This document shows positions 1 through 8,027 of a stretch of DNA of 20,920 nucleotides, in pieces. The notes under the pieces were generated by a model, which was not told the DNA's origin, ran no database searches, and worked only from the letters and a program-made list of their open reading frames with translations. Source of the stretch: Acidobacteriota bacterium (lineage in GTDB: Bacteria > Acidobacteriota > Terriglobia > Acidoferrales > 2-02-FULL-67-57); assembly GCA_016210895.1 (NCBI GenBank), contig JACQTG010000250.1:1-20920 (forward strand), in the 5' to 3' direction. Each line of letters begins with the position of its first letter. Position 1 is the stretch's first letter. Position numbers and translations under genes: made by a program.

Positions 1-2
1 GG

Positions 3-1109
3 GTGGAGGCCGAGCTCCACCCCGGCCAACTCGAAGTCACGAGCGCCTTCTTCCGCGGCCGCGAGCAACCCGACCAGGAGATCATCCTCATCGCCCACCT
101 CGACCACCCCAAGTGGAGCGCCAACGACAACGCTTCGGGCTCGGCGGTGCTGGTCGAGATTGCCCGCACCCTCAAGAAGCTCACCGACGAAAAGAAGGTC
201 CGCCTGCGGCGCACCCTCCGCCTACTGTGGGTGCCGGAGCACTTCGGCACCATCGCCTGGCTCGACAAGCACCGCGACATCGGCCAGAGGGCCATCGCCG
301 TGCTCAACCTGGATATGGTGGGCGAGGACCTCCACCAGACGAACTCCCGCCTGCGCATCACCCGGACGCCGCCGTCCCTGCCGTCGTTCCTGAACGAGCT
401 CGTCGAGAACGTAGCGGCGCAGGTCGCGGCGGCCAATCTGGTGGACCCGGCCGGGACGCGGAACCTGTTCCACTACCAGATGACTCCCTATGACCCCGGC
501 AGCGACCACGACATGTTCAACGACGGGACCATCGGGGTGCCGGCGCTGATGTTTGGTCACTGGCCCGATTGGACTCACCACACCAGCGAGGACACGCCGG
601 ACAAGGTTGACCCGACCACGCTCAAGCGCGTGGGGGTGCTGGCCACCGCAGCGGCCCTGTGGCTCGCCACCACGGAGAAGGCCGATGCTTTCGTCCGCCC
701 GCTTGACCCGGATGAAGTTCGTCCCGCAGAGGCGGAACAGGAAGAGGCCTGGAGAAAGTTGCGGGCTCTCGTGGGCATCAAGCCCGAACCTTCGCGCCAG
801 AGTCTCCGGGGCCAGGCCATCGTGCCCCGGCGCCTGTTCATCGGACCACTAGCGGATTCTTACGCCTCCCCCTGGTTCCGGGACCAGCTGGGGGCGGACT
901 ACGCCTGGTGGGAGGAGCAGGCCCGGAAGCGGACAAATTGGGAAATCCTGGTGTACGAAACGCTGAACTACACGGACGGAGAGCGGTCGCTCGCCGAGAT
1001 CGAAGAGGCGGTGGGGGGCGAGTTCGGCGATGTCCCCGACAGCCTGGTGTTGCACATTCTGCGCGACCTGGAGAAGGTGGGGTTGGTCGAGTTCACCGCC
1101 TCCCGTTGA
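3..1109 (+). CDS. M28-type aminopeptidase, 3' part, with C-terminal winged-helix domain
   Basis: Predicted zinc-dependent aminopeptidase that would remove N-terminal residues from peptides. The 5' end lies outside the window: the reading frame is open to the first base and the GTG at 3 is not a convincing start, so residue numbers count from there. Metal-site motifs of the M28 fold appear in order: H32 and D42 (in NDNASGS), E79 (in VPEHFG), D104 (in NLDMVGED), the GSDHDMFND segment around 166-174 and the HHTSED histidines at 192-193. The usual M28 Glu-Glu pair reads Glu-His here, with the surrounding 'PE..G.IA.L' pattern resembling the DUF4910 aminopeptidase-like branch as I recall it. Residues about 310-365 form a predicted winged helix (YETLNYTDGERSLAEIEEAV...), as in DUF4910-type proteins. 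The next gene starts 3 bases after the stop. The fold is clear; the substrate is unknown. Confidence 0.85.
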   Translation: MEAELHPGQLEVTSAFFRGREQPDQEIILIAHLDHPKWSANDNASGSAVLVEIARTLKKLTDEKKVRLRRTLRLLWVPEHFGTIAWLDKHRDIGQRAIAVLNLDMVGEDLHQTNSRLRITRTPPSLPSFLNELVENVAAQVAAANLVDPAGTRNLFHYQMTPYDPGSDHDMFNDGTIGVPALMFGHWPDWTHHTSEDTPDKVDPTTLKRVGVLATAAALWLATTEKADAFVRPLDPDEVRPAEAEQEEAWRKLRALVGIKPEPSRQSLRGQAIVPRRLFIGPLADSYASPWFRDQLGADYAWWEEQARKRTNWEILVYETLNYTDGERSLAEIEEAVGGEFGDVPDSLVLHILRDLEKVGLVEFTASR

Positions 1110-1112
1110 ACG

Positions 1113-1607
1113 ATGCTGGCCTACTTGTCCGGAAGCATCGAGTTTGCCGGTGAGGAGGGAAAGGAGTGGCGGCGCAAGATCAAGCCGTTCCTCGAAGAGA
1201 CCCTTCGCCACAAGGTCTATGACCCGGCCGAGGACGAGAAGAAAAACCTGACCGACGAGGAGGTAGCGCACTTCCGCTCCTGGAAGACCACCGATCTCGA
1301 CCGCTTCCGGCAGACGGTACGGAAGATCATCAACTTCGACCTCGACTTCATCCAGAACCACGCCGACTACCTGATTTGCTCCTGGGACCGGGACTCGGCC
1401 CGCGGGGCGGGCACCCAGGCGGAGCTGACCGCCGCCTACCGCAAAGGGATTCCCGTCTATTTGGTCACGGGCATGCCCCTGCGGGAGGTGAGCGGGTGGA
1501 TTCTGGGCTGTGCGGATCGGGCCTTCGGGAGCTTTGATGAACTCAAGGCACACCTGCTCGAGACCTACGGCAAGCGCCTGCCGTCAGAGGAGATGGCAGA
1601 AGGCTAG
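1113..1607 (+). CDS. Nucleoside 2-deoxyribosyltransferase-like protein
   Basis: 164-residue cytosolic protein resembling the nucleoside 2-deoxyribosyltransferase superfamily, whose members transfer or hydrolyse the deoxyribosyl group of nucleosides through a catalytic glutamate. The supporting pattern is an N-terminal beta-strand with 'YLSGSI' (residues 4-9), a central 'ADYLICSWD' strand (84-92), then [21 protein letters not shown] (from residue 98), where E104 sits at the family's nucleophile position and the following strand matches the conserved 'kPv' step. The ATG is 3 bases after the stop of the aminopeptidase gene, so the two are probably cotranscribed, and thymidine kinase follows 68 bases later, which fits a nucleoside-salvage context. 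The insert at residues 35-70 is charged and unlike short family members. The family call is an inference from motif order; activity on nucleosides is not shown. Confidence 0.65.
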   Translation: MLAYLSGSIEFAGEEGKEWRRKIKPFLEETLRHKVYDPAEDEKKNLTDEEVAHFRSWKTTDLDRFRQTVRKIINFDLDFIQNHADYLICSWDRDSARGAGTQAELTAAYRKGIPVYLVTGMPLREVSGWILGCADRAFGSFDELKAHLLETYGKRLPSEEMAEG

Positions 1608-1645
1608 GAGGAGGTGCCGGGTACGCGGCGCGCCGGAGCGAGCCG

Positions 1646-1654
1646 TGCTATGAT
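1646..1654 (+). promoter_or_regulatory. Possible extended -10 promoter of tdk
   Basis: TG at 1646-1647, one base, then TATGAT at 1649-1654 form an extended -10 element 21 bases before the thymidine kinase ATG. No -35 hexamer is visible at the expected distance, which extended -10 promoters tolerate. Confidence 0.4.
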
Positions 1655-1675
1655 GCCCGCGGGGAGTGTTCGGCG

Positions 1676-2275
1676 ATGGATATTGTCAAGGGCAACATGG
1701 GCTGGATCGAGGTGGTCTGCGGGCCCATGTTCAGCGGCAAGAGCGAGGAGTTGATCCGGCGGCTGCGCCGAGCCGAAATCGCCCGCCAGCGGGTGCAGAT
1801 CTTCAAGCCCACCATCGACAAGCGCTACGCCGAAGGCCTGATCGTCTCCCACAGCGACCTGCGCATTGCCGCCGACATTGTCTCCCGGGCTGCCGATATC
1901 CTTGAAAAAATGGACCCGCGCACGGAAGTGGTGGGCATTGACGAGGCCCAGTTCTTGGGGGTGGAGCTCGTCGAAGTCGCGCAGAAGCTCGCCGACATGG
2001 GCAAGCGGGTCATCATCGCCGGGCTCGACACCGACTTTTTGGGCCGGCCCTTCGAGCCGGTGCCGCTGTTGATGACGGTGGCCGAGGAAGTGACGAAGCT
2101 GCTCGCCATCTGCGTGCGCTGCGGCAATCCCGCCAAGCACACCCAGCGGCTGGTAGCTTCGGATGAGCTTATCGTGGTGGGCGCCCACGGCACCTATGAA
2201 GCCCGCTGCCGGCGCTGCTTCGAGCCCATCGTGAGCCGGCCCACCACCTCCGACAAGCAGAAGACCAAGGCCTGA
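1676..2275 (+). CDS. tdk: Thymidine kinase, type II
   Basis: Phosphorylates thymidine to dTMP with ATP in the cytosolic pyrimidine salvage pathway. The 199-residue length fits the type II (bacterial) family. Visible motifs are the P-loop GPMFSGKS (residues 16-23), a conserved DEAQF (89-93) carrying the catalytic E90 and Mg-binding D89, and four zinc-ribbon cysteines at C146, C149, C178 and C181 flanking the lasso loop. The ATG at 1676 has GGGGAG nine bases upstream. A second in-frame ATG at 1697 would remove only seven non-conserved residues, so the start is slightly uncertain. It follows the deoxyribosyltransferase-like gene in the same direction and precedes the GHMP kinase gene by 7 bases. 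Confidence 0.96.
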   Translation: MDIVKGNMGWIEVVCGPMFSGKSEELIRRLRRAEIARQRVQIFKPTIDKRYAEGLIVSHSDLRIAADIVSRAADILEKMDPRTEVVGIDEAQFLGVELVEVAQKLADMGKRVIIAGLDTDFLGRPFEPVPLLMTVAEEVTKLLAICVRCGNPAKHTQRLVASDELIVVGAHGTYEARCRRCFEPIVSRPTTSDKQKTKA

Positions 2276-2282
2276 GCCGCAC

Positions 2283-3287
2283 GTGCGTCTGCACGCCTAC
2301 GCCCCTACCCGGATCGACCTGGCCGGCGGCACACTCGACATCTGGCCGCTGTTCCTCTTCCACCCCGGAGCCCTGACCGTCAACCTGGCCATCAGCCGCT
2401 ACGCCCACTGCGTGCTCGAACCGCGCCGCGACCCCCGTCTGGTGCTCGTCTCCCGCGATTCCGGCGTCCGCGCAGAGTTCCGCTCCCTGGCGGCTCTCGA
2501 ATCGGCCCGCCGCACCCGGCTGCCGCTCCTGGCCGCGCTGGTGCGGCACTTTGCTCCCCGGCGCGGCCTCAAGCTCGCCACCTGGTCGGAAGTGCCGGCC
2601 GGGGCAGGGCTGGGCGGCTCGAGCGCTCTGGCCGTAGCTGTCTGCGCGGCCCTGAACCGATTTGCGGGCTCGCGCTTGTCGGCAGCGGACTGGATTCCTC
2701 TTGCCCGCGACATCGAAGCCCGCGTGCTGGGGGTGCCGACCGGCGAGCAGGACCACTACCCGGCCGTCTATGGCGGGGCCAGCGCCGTCCACCTCGAGCC
2801 GGGCCGCACCTGGCGGGAGCGGCTGCCGGTTGACCTGGCGGCTCTGGAAGCCCGCCTGCTTCTCGTCTATACCGGCCAGCCGCGCCGGTCCAGCATCAAC
2901 AACTGGCAGGTGCTGAAGAACTACCTCGACGGCGACCGTCGGCTCCGCCGCAACTTCGCTGAGATTGCCGAAACAGCGAAGCAGGCGCGGGCGGCGGTGG
3001 TGAAGGGAGACTGGAGCCGGCTGGGCCGGCTCATCGGGCGGGAAGGGCGCACCCGACGACGCAACGCCCCGGCCATCTCCACCCCCTTTATCGACCGCTT
3101 GGTCCGTGTCGGCCGCGGCTACGGCGCCACGGCCAAGGTGTGTGGCGCTGGCGGCGGGGGCTGCGTCATCTTTTTCAGTTCGCCCGGGCAGCGAGCGGAG
3201 TTGGCTGCGGGCCTGGCCGCAGCCGGAGCAACCCTGCTGCCGTTCCGGCTGGCGCGTCGTGGGGTGCGTGTGGAAGCCCTGCGATGA
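2283..3287 (+). CDS. GHMP-family sugar kinase
   Basis: 334-residue cytosolic small-molecule kinase of the GHMP superfamily. Three signature motifs are present: APTRIDLAGGTLDIWP near the start (residues 7-22), the phosphate loop PAGAGLGGSSA (105-115) and the C-terminal KVCGAGGGGCVIFF (285-298). The opening 'RIDLAGGT-D' is the form typical of D-glycero-D-manno-heptose 7-phosphate kinase and related galactokinase-like enzymes, rather than homoserine or mevalonate kinase, so a sugar or sugar phosphate is the likely substrate. The start is a GTG 7 bases after the tdk stop. The stop overlaps the next start codon (ATGA), so translation of the protease gene is probably coupled. No LPS or GDP-heptose genes lie nearby, so HddA itself cannot be claimed. 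Confidence 0.88.
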   Translation: MRLHAYAPTRIDLAGGTLDIWPLFLFHPGALTVNLAISRYAHCVLEPRRDPRLVLVSRDSGVRAEFRSLAALESARRTRLPLLAALVRHFAPRRGLKLATWSEVPAGAGLGGSSALAVAVCAALNRFAGSRLSAADWIPLARDIEARVLGVPTGEQDHYPAVYGGASAVHLEPGRTWRERLPVDLAALEARLLLVYTGQPRRSSINNWQVLKNYLDGDRRLRRNFAEIAETAKQARAAVVKGDWSRLGRLIGREGRTRRRNAPAISTPFIDRLVRVGRGYGATAKVCGAGGGGCVIFFSSPGQRAELAAGLAAAGATLLPFRLARRGVRVEALR

Positions 3288-4234
3288 GCACTGCCGACAC
3301 CCTGTTGCCGCGCTCTTCCTGGCGCGAGCGCCTGTGGCAAGTGATCCTTTTCATTTGCCTGGCCCGGGACGGTCGCCCCCGGGCCGGGTGGCGGGCCCTG
3401 CTGTTCCTTCCTGTGTGTGCCGCCCTGCTGGTGGTGTTCTCCGCCGCCTTTGTCTTGCCGGGGGGAGGGGAGCTCCTGGCCGGGCGTTTGGAGGTGGCGG
3501 TGTTGGTGGAGGGAATCGCGGCGGCTCTGAGCGCAGGCCTGGCGGCCTTTCTGCTGCTGCGCGTGGCCGACCGGCGCTCGTTCCGCACCCTGGGGCTCTG
3601 GTTTTACTCCGGGTGGGGCCGCCAGCTGGCGGTCGGCGTCGCCGGGGGCTTCGGGTTGATTTCGGTGGTGGTGGGGCTGCTGGTGCTGGCGGGCCAGGTA
3701 GAGTTCACCGCGGTGCGGCTGGACGCTGTCGGCGCCCTGCGCGGGTTTGGCTGGGCGCTGCTTCTCTTCCTGCCGGCCGCGGCTTTTGAAGAGCTGCTGT
3801 TTCGCGGCTATCCGTTCCAGCGGCTGGTTGAGGGCGGAGGGGCTTTGGTGGCCGTGCTCGTGCTCTCTGCGCTCTTCGGCCTGGGGCACCTGAGCAACCC
3901 CAGCGCCGCGGTGCTCTCAACCGCCAACACGGTGCTGATCGGCATCCTGCTGGCCCAGGTCTATTTGAAGACGCGGGGGCTGTGGCTCCCGATCGGCCTG
4001 CACTGGGCCTGGAACGTGTCGCTGGGGTTCGTCTATTCTCTCCCGGTGAGCGGGCTGGTGCTCTCCGAGCAGTGGCTCGCGGTCAAAACCGGGGAGCCGG
4101 CCTGGCTTTCGGGAGGCAACTACGGTCCCGAAGGCAGCCTCCTAACCACAGGGGTGGTGCTGGTGACCAGCCTGTGGCTGGCCCGGACGCGGCGCCTGGG
4201 AGTTTCGCCAGCGCTCGCCCGGGAATTACAATAG
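3284..4234 (+). CDS. CPBP-family intramembrane glutamic endopeptidase
   Basis: 316-residue polytopic inner-membrane protein of the CPBP (CAAX protease/Rce1-like, ABI) family. The three motifs are EELLFRGY (catalytic E169-E170 and R174), FGLGHLSNP (H202) and LHWAWN (H240, N244). Hydrophobic segments at about 38-58, 72-92, 115-136, 153-167, 186-200, 208-226 and near the C-terminus indicate about seven or eight TM helices. The frame is open upstream to 3140, but the ATG at 3284 was chosen because it gives the ATGA overlap with the kinase stop and drops 48 residues that read as the kinase gene in another frame. Family members cleave prenylated or other membrane peptides or serve as bacteriocin-immunity proteins; no such partner is visible here. 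Confidence 0.9.
   Translation: MSTADTLLPRSSWRERLWQVILFICLARDGRPRAGWRALLFLPVCAALLVVFSAAFVLPGGGELLAGRLEVAVLVEGIAAALSAGLAAFLLLRVADRRSFRTLGLWFYSGWGRQLAVGVAGGFGLISVVVGLLVLAGQVEFTAVRLDAVGALRGFGWALLLFLPAAAFEELLFRGYPFQRLVEGGGALVAVLVLSALFGLGHLSNPSAAVLSTANTVLIGILLAQVYLKTRGLWLPIGLHWAWNVSLGFVYSLPVSGLVLSEQWLAVKTGEPAWLSGGNYGPEGSLLTTGVVLVTSLWLARTRRLGVSPALARELQ
4227..4232 (+). promoter_or_regulatory. Possible -10 box before the BamE-like gene
   Basis: TACAAT at 4227-4232, inside the last codons of the protease gene and 10 bases before ATG 4243. No -35 is recognisable. If used, the transcript would be nearly leaderless; the downstream gene has no Shine-Dalgarno motif. Confidence 0.25.
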
Positions 4235-4242
4235 AGCCTATT

Positions 4243-5049
4243 ATGATGAGGCGCGGTGCCTGCCTCCGAGTGGTTCCGGTTCTCCTCCTGATGGGTGCCG
4301 TCTACCCCGGAGGGTTGCGGGCCGAGCCCGCTAAGCAAGGCCTCACCCCGCAGGGGCGGCTCCACATCGTGCGGGCGCTGGCCTTCGAGTATGCCATCCT
4401 GAAGCAGCCGCTCCCGGCTAGCCAAAAGGTGGAGGAAGCCGTGGAGGTGGCCTCGACCGGGACCCTCAACGAGGAGAAGCTTCGCCGGGACCTGGCCAAG
4501 CGCGGCGCCATCGTTCAGTCCGGCGAAATCGTGCAAATCACCGCCATCGAGTTCAAGCCCACCGCCATCCTTCTTGAAATCAACGGTGGTGGGCGCAAGA
4601 AGAAGAAATGGTACCAGCGCATCCGGGTGCAGGGCAGCGGCGGCTCAATCGGGGGCGGCCCGGTGGGGGCGCCGCCGGGATCGTCCGGGGAGACGCCGGC
4701 GGGCCGGGGCTCCTGGGTTCTGCTGCGGTTCGCCGACTTTGTCCCGGAGGTGCCCCCGGAGGAGATCAAGAAGATGCTGACCGGGGTGCTCGACTTCAGT
4801 CAGCGCTCCGCCGCCGTGCCTTGGATCGAGACCATCCCGGAAGAATTCCGCCAGGCCATCAAGGAAAAGAAAGCCAAAGTGGGGATGACCCGGGAGATGG
4901 TGCTGGCGGCGCTGGGCCGCCCCAACCAGAAGGTGCGCGAAACCCAGGACGGCGTCGAGAAGGAAGATTGGATCTACGGCCACCCGCCGTTTGTCACCTT
5001 CGTCACCTTCGTCGGCGACCAGGTCGTCGAAGTCAAAGAATACAGGTAG
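4243..5049 (+). CDS. Exported protein with BamE/SmpA-OmlA-like C-terminal domain
   Basis: 268-residue protein with an N-terminal signal peptide (basic MMRRGACLR, hydrophobic VVPVLLLMGAVY, likely cleavage after GGLRA near residue 27), so it should act in the periplasm. Residues 35-125 are an alpha/beta region that I do not recognise, with a lysine run at 119-122. A Gly/Pro-rich linker spans about 132-156. Residues 213-266 (GMTREMVLAALGRPNQKV... then DWIYG and a FVGDQVVEVK strand) match the SmpA/OmlA (BamE-like) fold, which typically starts with 'GMt..eV...lG.P'. No lipobox is visible, although BamE itself is a lipoprotein. ATG 4243 was chosen; ATG 4246 is equally possible. It lies 8 bases after the CPBP gene. 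Specific function is unknown. Confidence 0.72.
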   Translation: MMRRGACLRVVPVLLLMGAVYPGGLRAEPAKQGLTPQGRLHIVRALAFEYAILKQPLPASQKVEEAVEVASTGTLNEEKLRRDLAKRGAIVQSGEIVQITAIEFKPTAILLEINGGGRKKKKWYQRIRVQGSGGSIGGGPVGAPPGSSGETPAGRGSWVLLRFADFVPEVPPEEIKKMLTGVLDFSQRSAAVPWIETIPEEFRQAIKEKKAKVGMTREMVLAALGRPNQKVRETQDGVEKEDWIYGHPPFVTFVTFVGDQVVEVKEYR

Positions 5050-5077
5050 CACCGCGGCGCCGCATTGACGCCGTCTT

Positions 5078-5086
5078 TGCTATAAT
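5078..5086 (+). promoter_or_regulatory. Extended -10 promoter of the receptor kinase gene
   Basis: TG at 5078-5079 and a consensus TATAAT at 5081-5086 form an extended -10 box. A TTGACG at 5065-5070 is only 10 bases away, too close to act as its -35. The ATG at 5098 is 11 bases after the box, so transcription would start about 5 bases before the start codon. Confidence 0.55.
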
Positions 5087-5097
5087 CCCGCCCACTT

Positions 5098-7782
5098 ATG
5101 CCACTTTCCCCGGGGGAACGGCTGGGGCCCTACGAGGTGATTTCTCCGGCGGGAGCCGGAGGGATGGGCGAAGTCTATCGCGCCCGCGACACCCGGCTCG
5201 ACCGCGTGGTGGCGCTGAAAGTCCTGCCCGCGCACGTCGCCCAGGATCCCGAGCGGCGGCAGCGCTTCGAGCGCGAGGCCCGCGCCATCTCCAGTCTGAA
5301 CCATCCCCACATCTGTTCGCTCTACGACATCGGCCGCCAGGACGGCGTGGACTACCTGGTGATGGAGTACCTCGAGGGCGAGACGCTGGCGGCACGGCTG
5401 GAGCGCGGCCCCTTGCCCGCCGAGCAGGTGCTGCGCATCGGCATCGAGATTGCCGACGCCCTGGAAAAGGCTCACCGGCAGGGCGTCGTGCACCGCGACC
5501 TGAAGCCGGGCAACATCATGCTGACCAAGGCGGGCGCCAAGCTCCTCGACTTCGGCCTCGCCAAGGCAACGGTCGCCGGAGCGGGCGCGGGTTTGGCGAC
5601 CGGCCCGACCGAGAGCAAGCCCCTGACCGGCGAAGGGAAGATTGTCGGCACTTTCCAGTACATGGCCCCGGAGCAGCTCGAAGGCGAGGAGGCGGACGCG
5701 CGCTCGGACATTTTCGCCTTCGGGGCCGTGCTCTACGAGATGGCAGCGGGGCGAAAGGCGTTTGAGGGCAAGAGTCAGGCCAGTTTGGTGGCCGCCATCC
5801 TGCACAAGGAGCCGCCGCCCATCTCCGAGCTCCAGCCCATGACCCCACCGGCGCTCGACCGCGTGGTCAAGACCTGCCTCGCCAAAGACCCCGACGAGCG
5901 CTGGCAGACCGCGCACGACCTGAAGCTGCAACTGCAGTGGGTGTTGGAAGCCGGCTCGCAGGCTGGCGTAGCGGCGCCGGTGGTGGCGCGGCGGAAAATC
6001 CGCGAGCGGCTGGCCTGGGGATTGGCCGGGGTGGCCCTCCTGGCGGTTGTAGGCGTCGGCGTCGTGGCCCGGCAGTACGCCCGGCGCGCCCGGGAGATGT
6101 CGCGGGTCGTTCGTTCTGCGGTGCTGCTGCCGGAGAATACCTCTTCCCTTGGTGTGTTTCCTCCTCTGGCCGTTTCGCCGGACGGGCGGCGGCTGGCCTT
6201 CGTGACCCGGGGAGCGGACGGAAAGGTGCTCATCTGGGTGCGGGCGCTCGATTCGCTCGCCGCCCAGCCCCTGGCCGGAACCGAAGGCGGAAGCCAGCTC
6301 TTCTGGTCGCCCGACAGCCGCTTCCTCGGGTTCTACGCGGATGGCAAGCTGAAAAAGATCGAAGCCTCGGGCGGACCGGCGCTGACCCTCTGCGACGTGA
6401 CCCAGGTGAGCGCAGCCGCCTGGAGCCGCGAGGGAACCATCCTTTTCGGGCCGGCCATCACTGGTACGGGTCCGCTTTATCGGGTATCCGCCGCGGGCGG
6501 CGCCCCCAGCCCGGCCACCAAGCTCGATGAGACGCGGCGGGAAACCTCCCATCGCTGGCCCTGGTTCCTCCCCGACGGGCGGCACTTTCTTTATCTCGCC
6601 CGCAGCCTTTCCTCCCCGGAGAGCAACGGGATTTACGTCGGGTCGCTGGACGGGAAGGAACCCAGGCTGCTTCTGCGGGACGATTCCGGCGCGGCCTATG
6701 CCCCTCCGGGGTATCTGCTCTTTGTGCGCCAGGGCACGCTCATGGCCCAGCGGTTCGATGCCGGGTCCCTGGAGGTTGTCGGCGAGGCGTTTCCCTTGGC
6801 CGAACAGGTGCGGTTCAACGGCGCTAACCGAAGGGGAGTTTTTTCCGTCTCCGACAATGGGGTCCTGGTCTACCTGGGCGGGGCGACGGCGGGGCCCGCG
6901 CAGCTTCTCTGGCTGGACCGCGCCGGCAAGCAGCTCGGCGCGCTGGGTGACCCCGGCTTCTACGCTATGCCGCGGCTCTCCCCGGACGGCGCGAGAGCAG
7001 TGGCCTACGCTCTCGACCCGCAGACGGGAAATGCCGACCTCTGGCTGTACGACGTGGCGCGGGGGATCCGGACGCGGTTCACCTTCGACCCCGCGATAGA
7101 GACTCTTCCGGGTTGGTCTCCTGACGGCAGCCGCATCGTCTTCGCCTCCACCCGTAGCGGCCAATTCGACATTTATGAGAAAGCTTCCACGGGGGCCGCC
7201 GCGGAGGAATTGCTGCTTGGTACCGAGGCGCGCGAGTGGCCGGCCTCCTGGTCGTCCGATGGCCGCTACTTGGCTTACACCCGCGAAGTTCCCGGCGCCA
7301 AGACAGGATTTGATATTTGGATTTTGCCGCTCTTCGGCGACCGAAAACCGTTCCCCTTCTTGCAGACACAGTTCGATGAGTTGGGGGCGGAGTTCTCCCC
7401 GGACGGTCGCTGGCTGGCATACTTCTCGGATGAGTCCGGCAAGCAGGAGGTGTATGTGGTTCCTTTCCCGGGGCCGGGAGGCAAGTGGCAGGTTTCGACG
7501 GCGGGCGGTGCGCGGCCTCAATGGCGGCGCGACGCCCGGGAACTCTTCTACCTCGGTCCCGACGACAAGTTGATGGCCGTTGAGGTCAAGCTCTTGGGCT
7601 CGACCGTGGGAATCGGAGTCCCCAAGCCGCTCTGGCAGACTACTCCGCCTCCTGTGCCGGCGCGCCATTGGGAGGCGACGGCCGACGGGCAACGCTTTTT
7701 GACTGTGGCAAGTCGCGAGGCCGGCACGGCGCCCTTCACCCTGGTGGTCAACTGGCCGGCCGAACTGGACCGTCCCCGCTAG
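5098..7782 (+). CDS. Receptor-type Ser/Thr protein kinase with PD40/TolB-like beta-propeller
   Basis: 894-residue membrane-anchored signalling kinase. The N-terminal Hanks-type kinase domain spans about 12-280: Gly-rich loop near 18-24, VALKVL with K41, E60, HRDLKPGN (132-139), DFGLAK (151-156), then [14 protein letters not shown] single TM helix lies at about 304-324, followed by a sensor region of about 560 residues. This contains repeated propeller blades with the S-P-D-G-R core ([62 protein letters not shown]), the TolB/WD40-like PD40 pattern. The kinase should face the cytoplasm and the propeller the periplasm. Such fusions are abundant in Acidobacteriota. No Shine-Dalgarno sequence precedes ATG 5098 and the promoter sits almost on the start codon. 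The ligand and phosphorylation targets cannot be read from the sequence. Confidence 0.93.
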   Translation: MPLSPGERLGPYEVISPAGAGGMGEVYRARDTRLDRVVALKVLPAHVAQDPERRQRFEREARAISSLNHPHICSLYDIGRQDGVDYLVMEYLEGETLAARLERGPLPAEQVLRIGIEIADALEKAHRQGVVHRDLKPGNIMLTKAGAKLLDFGLAKATVAGAGAGLATGPTESKPLTGEGKIVGTFQYMAPEQLEGEEADARSDIFAFGAVLYEMAAGRKAFEGKSQASLVAAILHKEPPPISELQPMTPPALDRVVKTCLAKDPDERWQTAHDLKLQLQWVLEAGSQAGVAAPVVARRKIRERLAWGLAGVALLAVVGVGVVARQYARRAREMSRVVRSAVLLPENTSSLGVFPPLAVSPDGRRLAFVTRGADGKVLIWVRALDSLAAQPLAGTEGGSQLFWSPDSRFLGFYADGKLKKIEASGGPALTLCDVTQVSAAAWSREGTILFGPAITGTGPLYRVSAAGGAPSPATKLDETRRETSHRWPWFLPDGRHFLYLARSLSSPESNGIYVGSLDGKEPRLLLRDDSGAAYAPPGYLLFVRQGTLMAQRFDAGSLEVVGEAFPLAEQVRFNGANRRGVFSVSDNGVLVYLGGATAGPAQLLWLDRAGKQLGALGDPGFYAMPRLSPDGARAVAYALDPQTGNADLWLYDVARGIRTRFTFDPAIETLPGWSPDGSRIVFASTRSGQFDIYEKASTGAAAEELLLGTEAREWPASWSSDGRYLAYTREVPGAKTGFDIWILPLFGDRKPFPFLQTQFDELGAEFSPDGRWLAYFSDESGKQEVYVVPFPGPGGKWQVSTAGGARPQWRRDARELFYLGPDDKLMAVEVKLLGSTVGIGVPKPLWQTTPPPVPARHWEATADGQRFLTVASREAGTAPFTLVVNWPAELDRPR

Positions 7783-7785
7783 CTG

Positions 7786-7847
7786 CCGCCCTACCCAGAC
7801 GACGGCGAGCAAGCTGGTTTGGGTAGGGCGGGACCTTGAGTCCCGCC
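7786..7847 (+). terminator. Two overlapping GC-rich dyads after the kinase gene
   Basis: Four bases after the kinase stop, CCGCCCTACCCA (7786-7797) pairs perfectly with TGGGTAGGGCGG (7820-7831). Sharing its right arm is a second perfect hairpin, GGCGGGAC (7827-7834) with GTCCCGCC (7840-7847) and loop CTTGA. No T-tract follows, so it is either a strong structure protecting or ending the transcript in a T-less way, or a dispersed repeat. The two stems exclude each other. Confidence 0.5.
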
Positions 7848-7903
7848 GTCCGTCTCGATTCCCAGCGTCGATCTAGGACATCACTCCCTTTACGCAAGAA
7901 AAA

Positions 7904-7932
7904 TTGACCCCGTCGGCTTGACAGAGTATCAT
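7904..7932 (+). promoter_or_regulatory. Sigma70-type promoter of the gap-pgk-tpiA operon
   Basis: TTGACC at 7904-7909, a 17-base spacer and TATCAT at 7927-7932. The predicted start is near 7939, leaving a leader of about 100 bases before the gap ATG. A TTGACA at 7918-7923 is too close to this -10 to be the functional -35. Confidence 0.68.
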
Positions 7933-7959
7933 GGCGGTCCGCCCCACGGGGAGTTCTTT

Positions 7960-8027
7960 GGGTCCCACATGACCCTTCAGGCTGGAGCCTTCAGGGTCAA
8001 TCCCTCGGGCTGAGACCCCGGGATTGA
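7960..8027 (+). promoter_or_regulatory. Structured 5' leader of gap with three overlapping hairpins
   Basis: Hairpin A pairs GGGTC (7960-7964) with GACCC (7971-7975). Hairpin B pairs TGACCCT (7970-7976) with AGGGTCA (7993-7999) and, inside it, AGGCT (7979-7983) with AGCCT (7986-7990). Hairpin C pairs TCAATCCC (7997-8004) with GGGATTGA (8020-8027), with GGG/CCC (8007-8009/8016-8018) inside. A and B compete for the same GACCC, and B and C share 7997-7999. Hairpin C covers the first bases of the Shine-Dalgarno run GAGGAGG (8026-8032). This arrangement suggests leader-based control, but no known riboswitch class is recognised, and B could also be a DNA operator. Confidence 0.45.

Noticed and set aside
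849..1553. Minus-strand 234-codon frame opposite the deoxyribosyltransferase-like gene.
   Set aside because: No recognisable motif; the plus-strand genes have family motifs and tight spacing.
3140..3283. Upstream extension of the CPBP protease frame.
   Set aside because: It lies entirely within the GHMP kinase gene in another frame; the ATGA overlap at 3284 gives a natural coupled start.
5065..5086. TTGACG plus TATAAT as a complete -35/-10 pair before the kinase.
   Set aside because: The spacing is only 10 bases; sigma70 needs about 16-18. The extended -10 explanation is better.
5080..7812. A 910-codon open frame on the minus strand across the kinase gene.
   Set aside because: It is the antisense shadow of a GC-rich gene: the plus strand has kinase motifs, propeller repeats and a promoter, while the minus frame is Arg/Gly/Pro-rich without domain structure.
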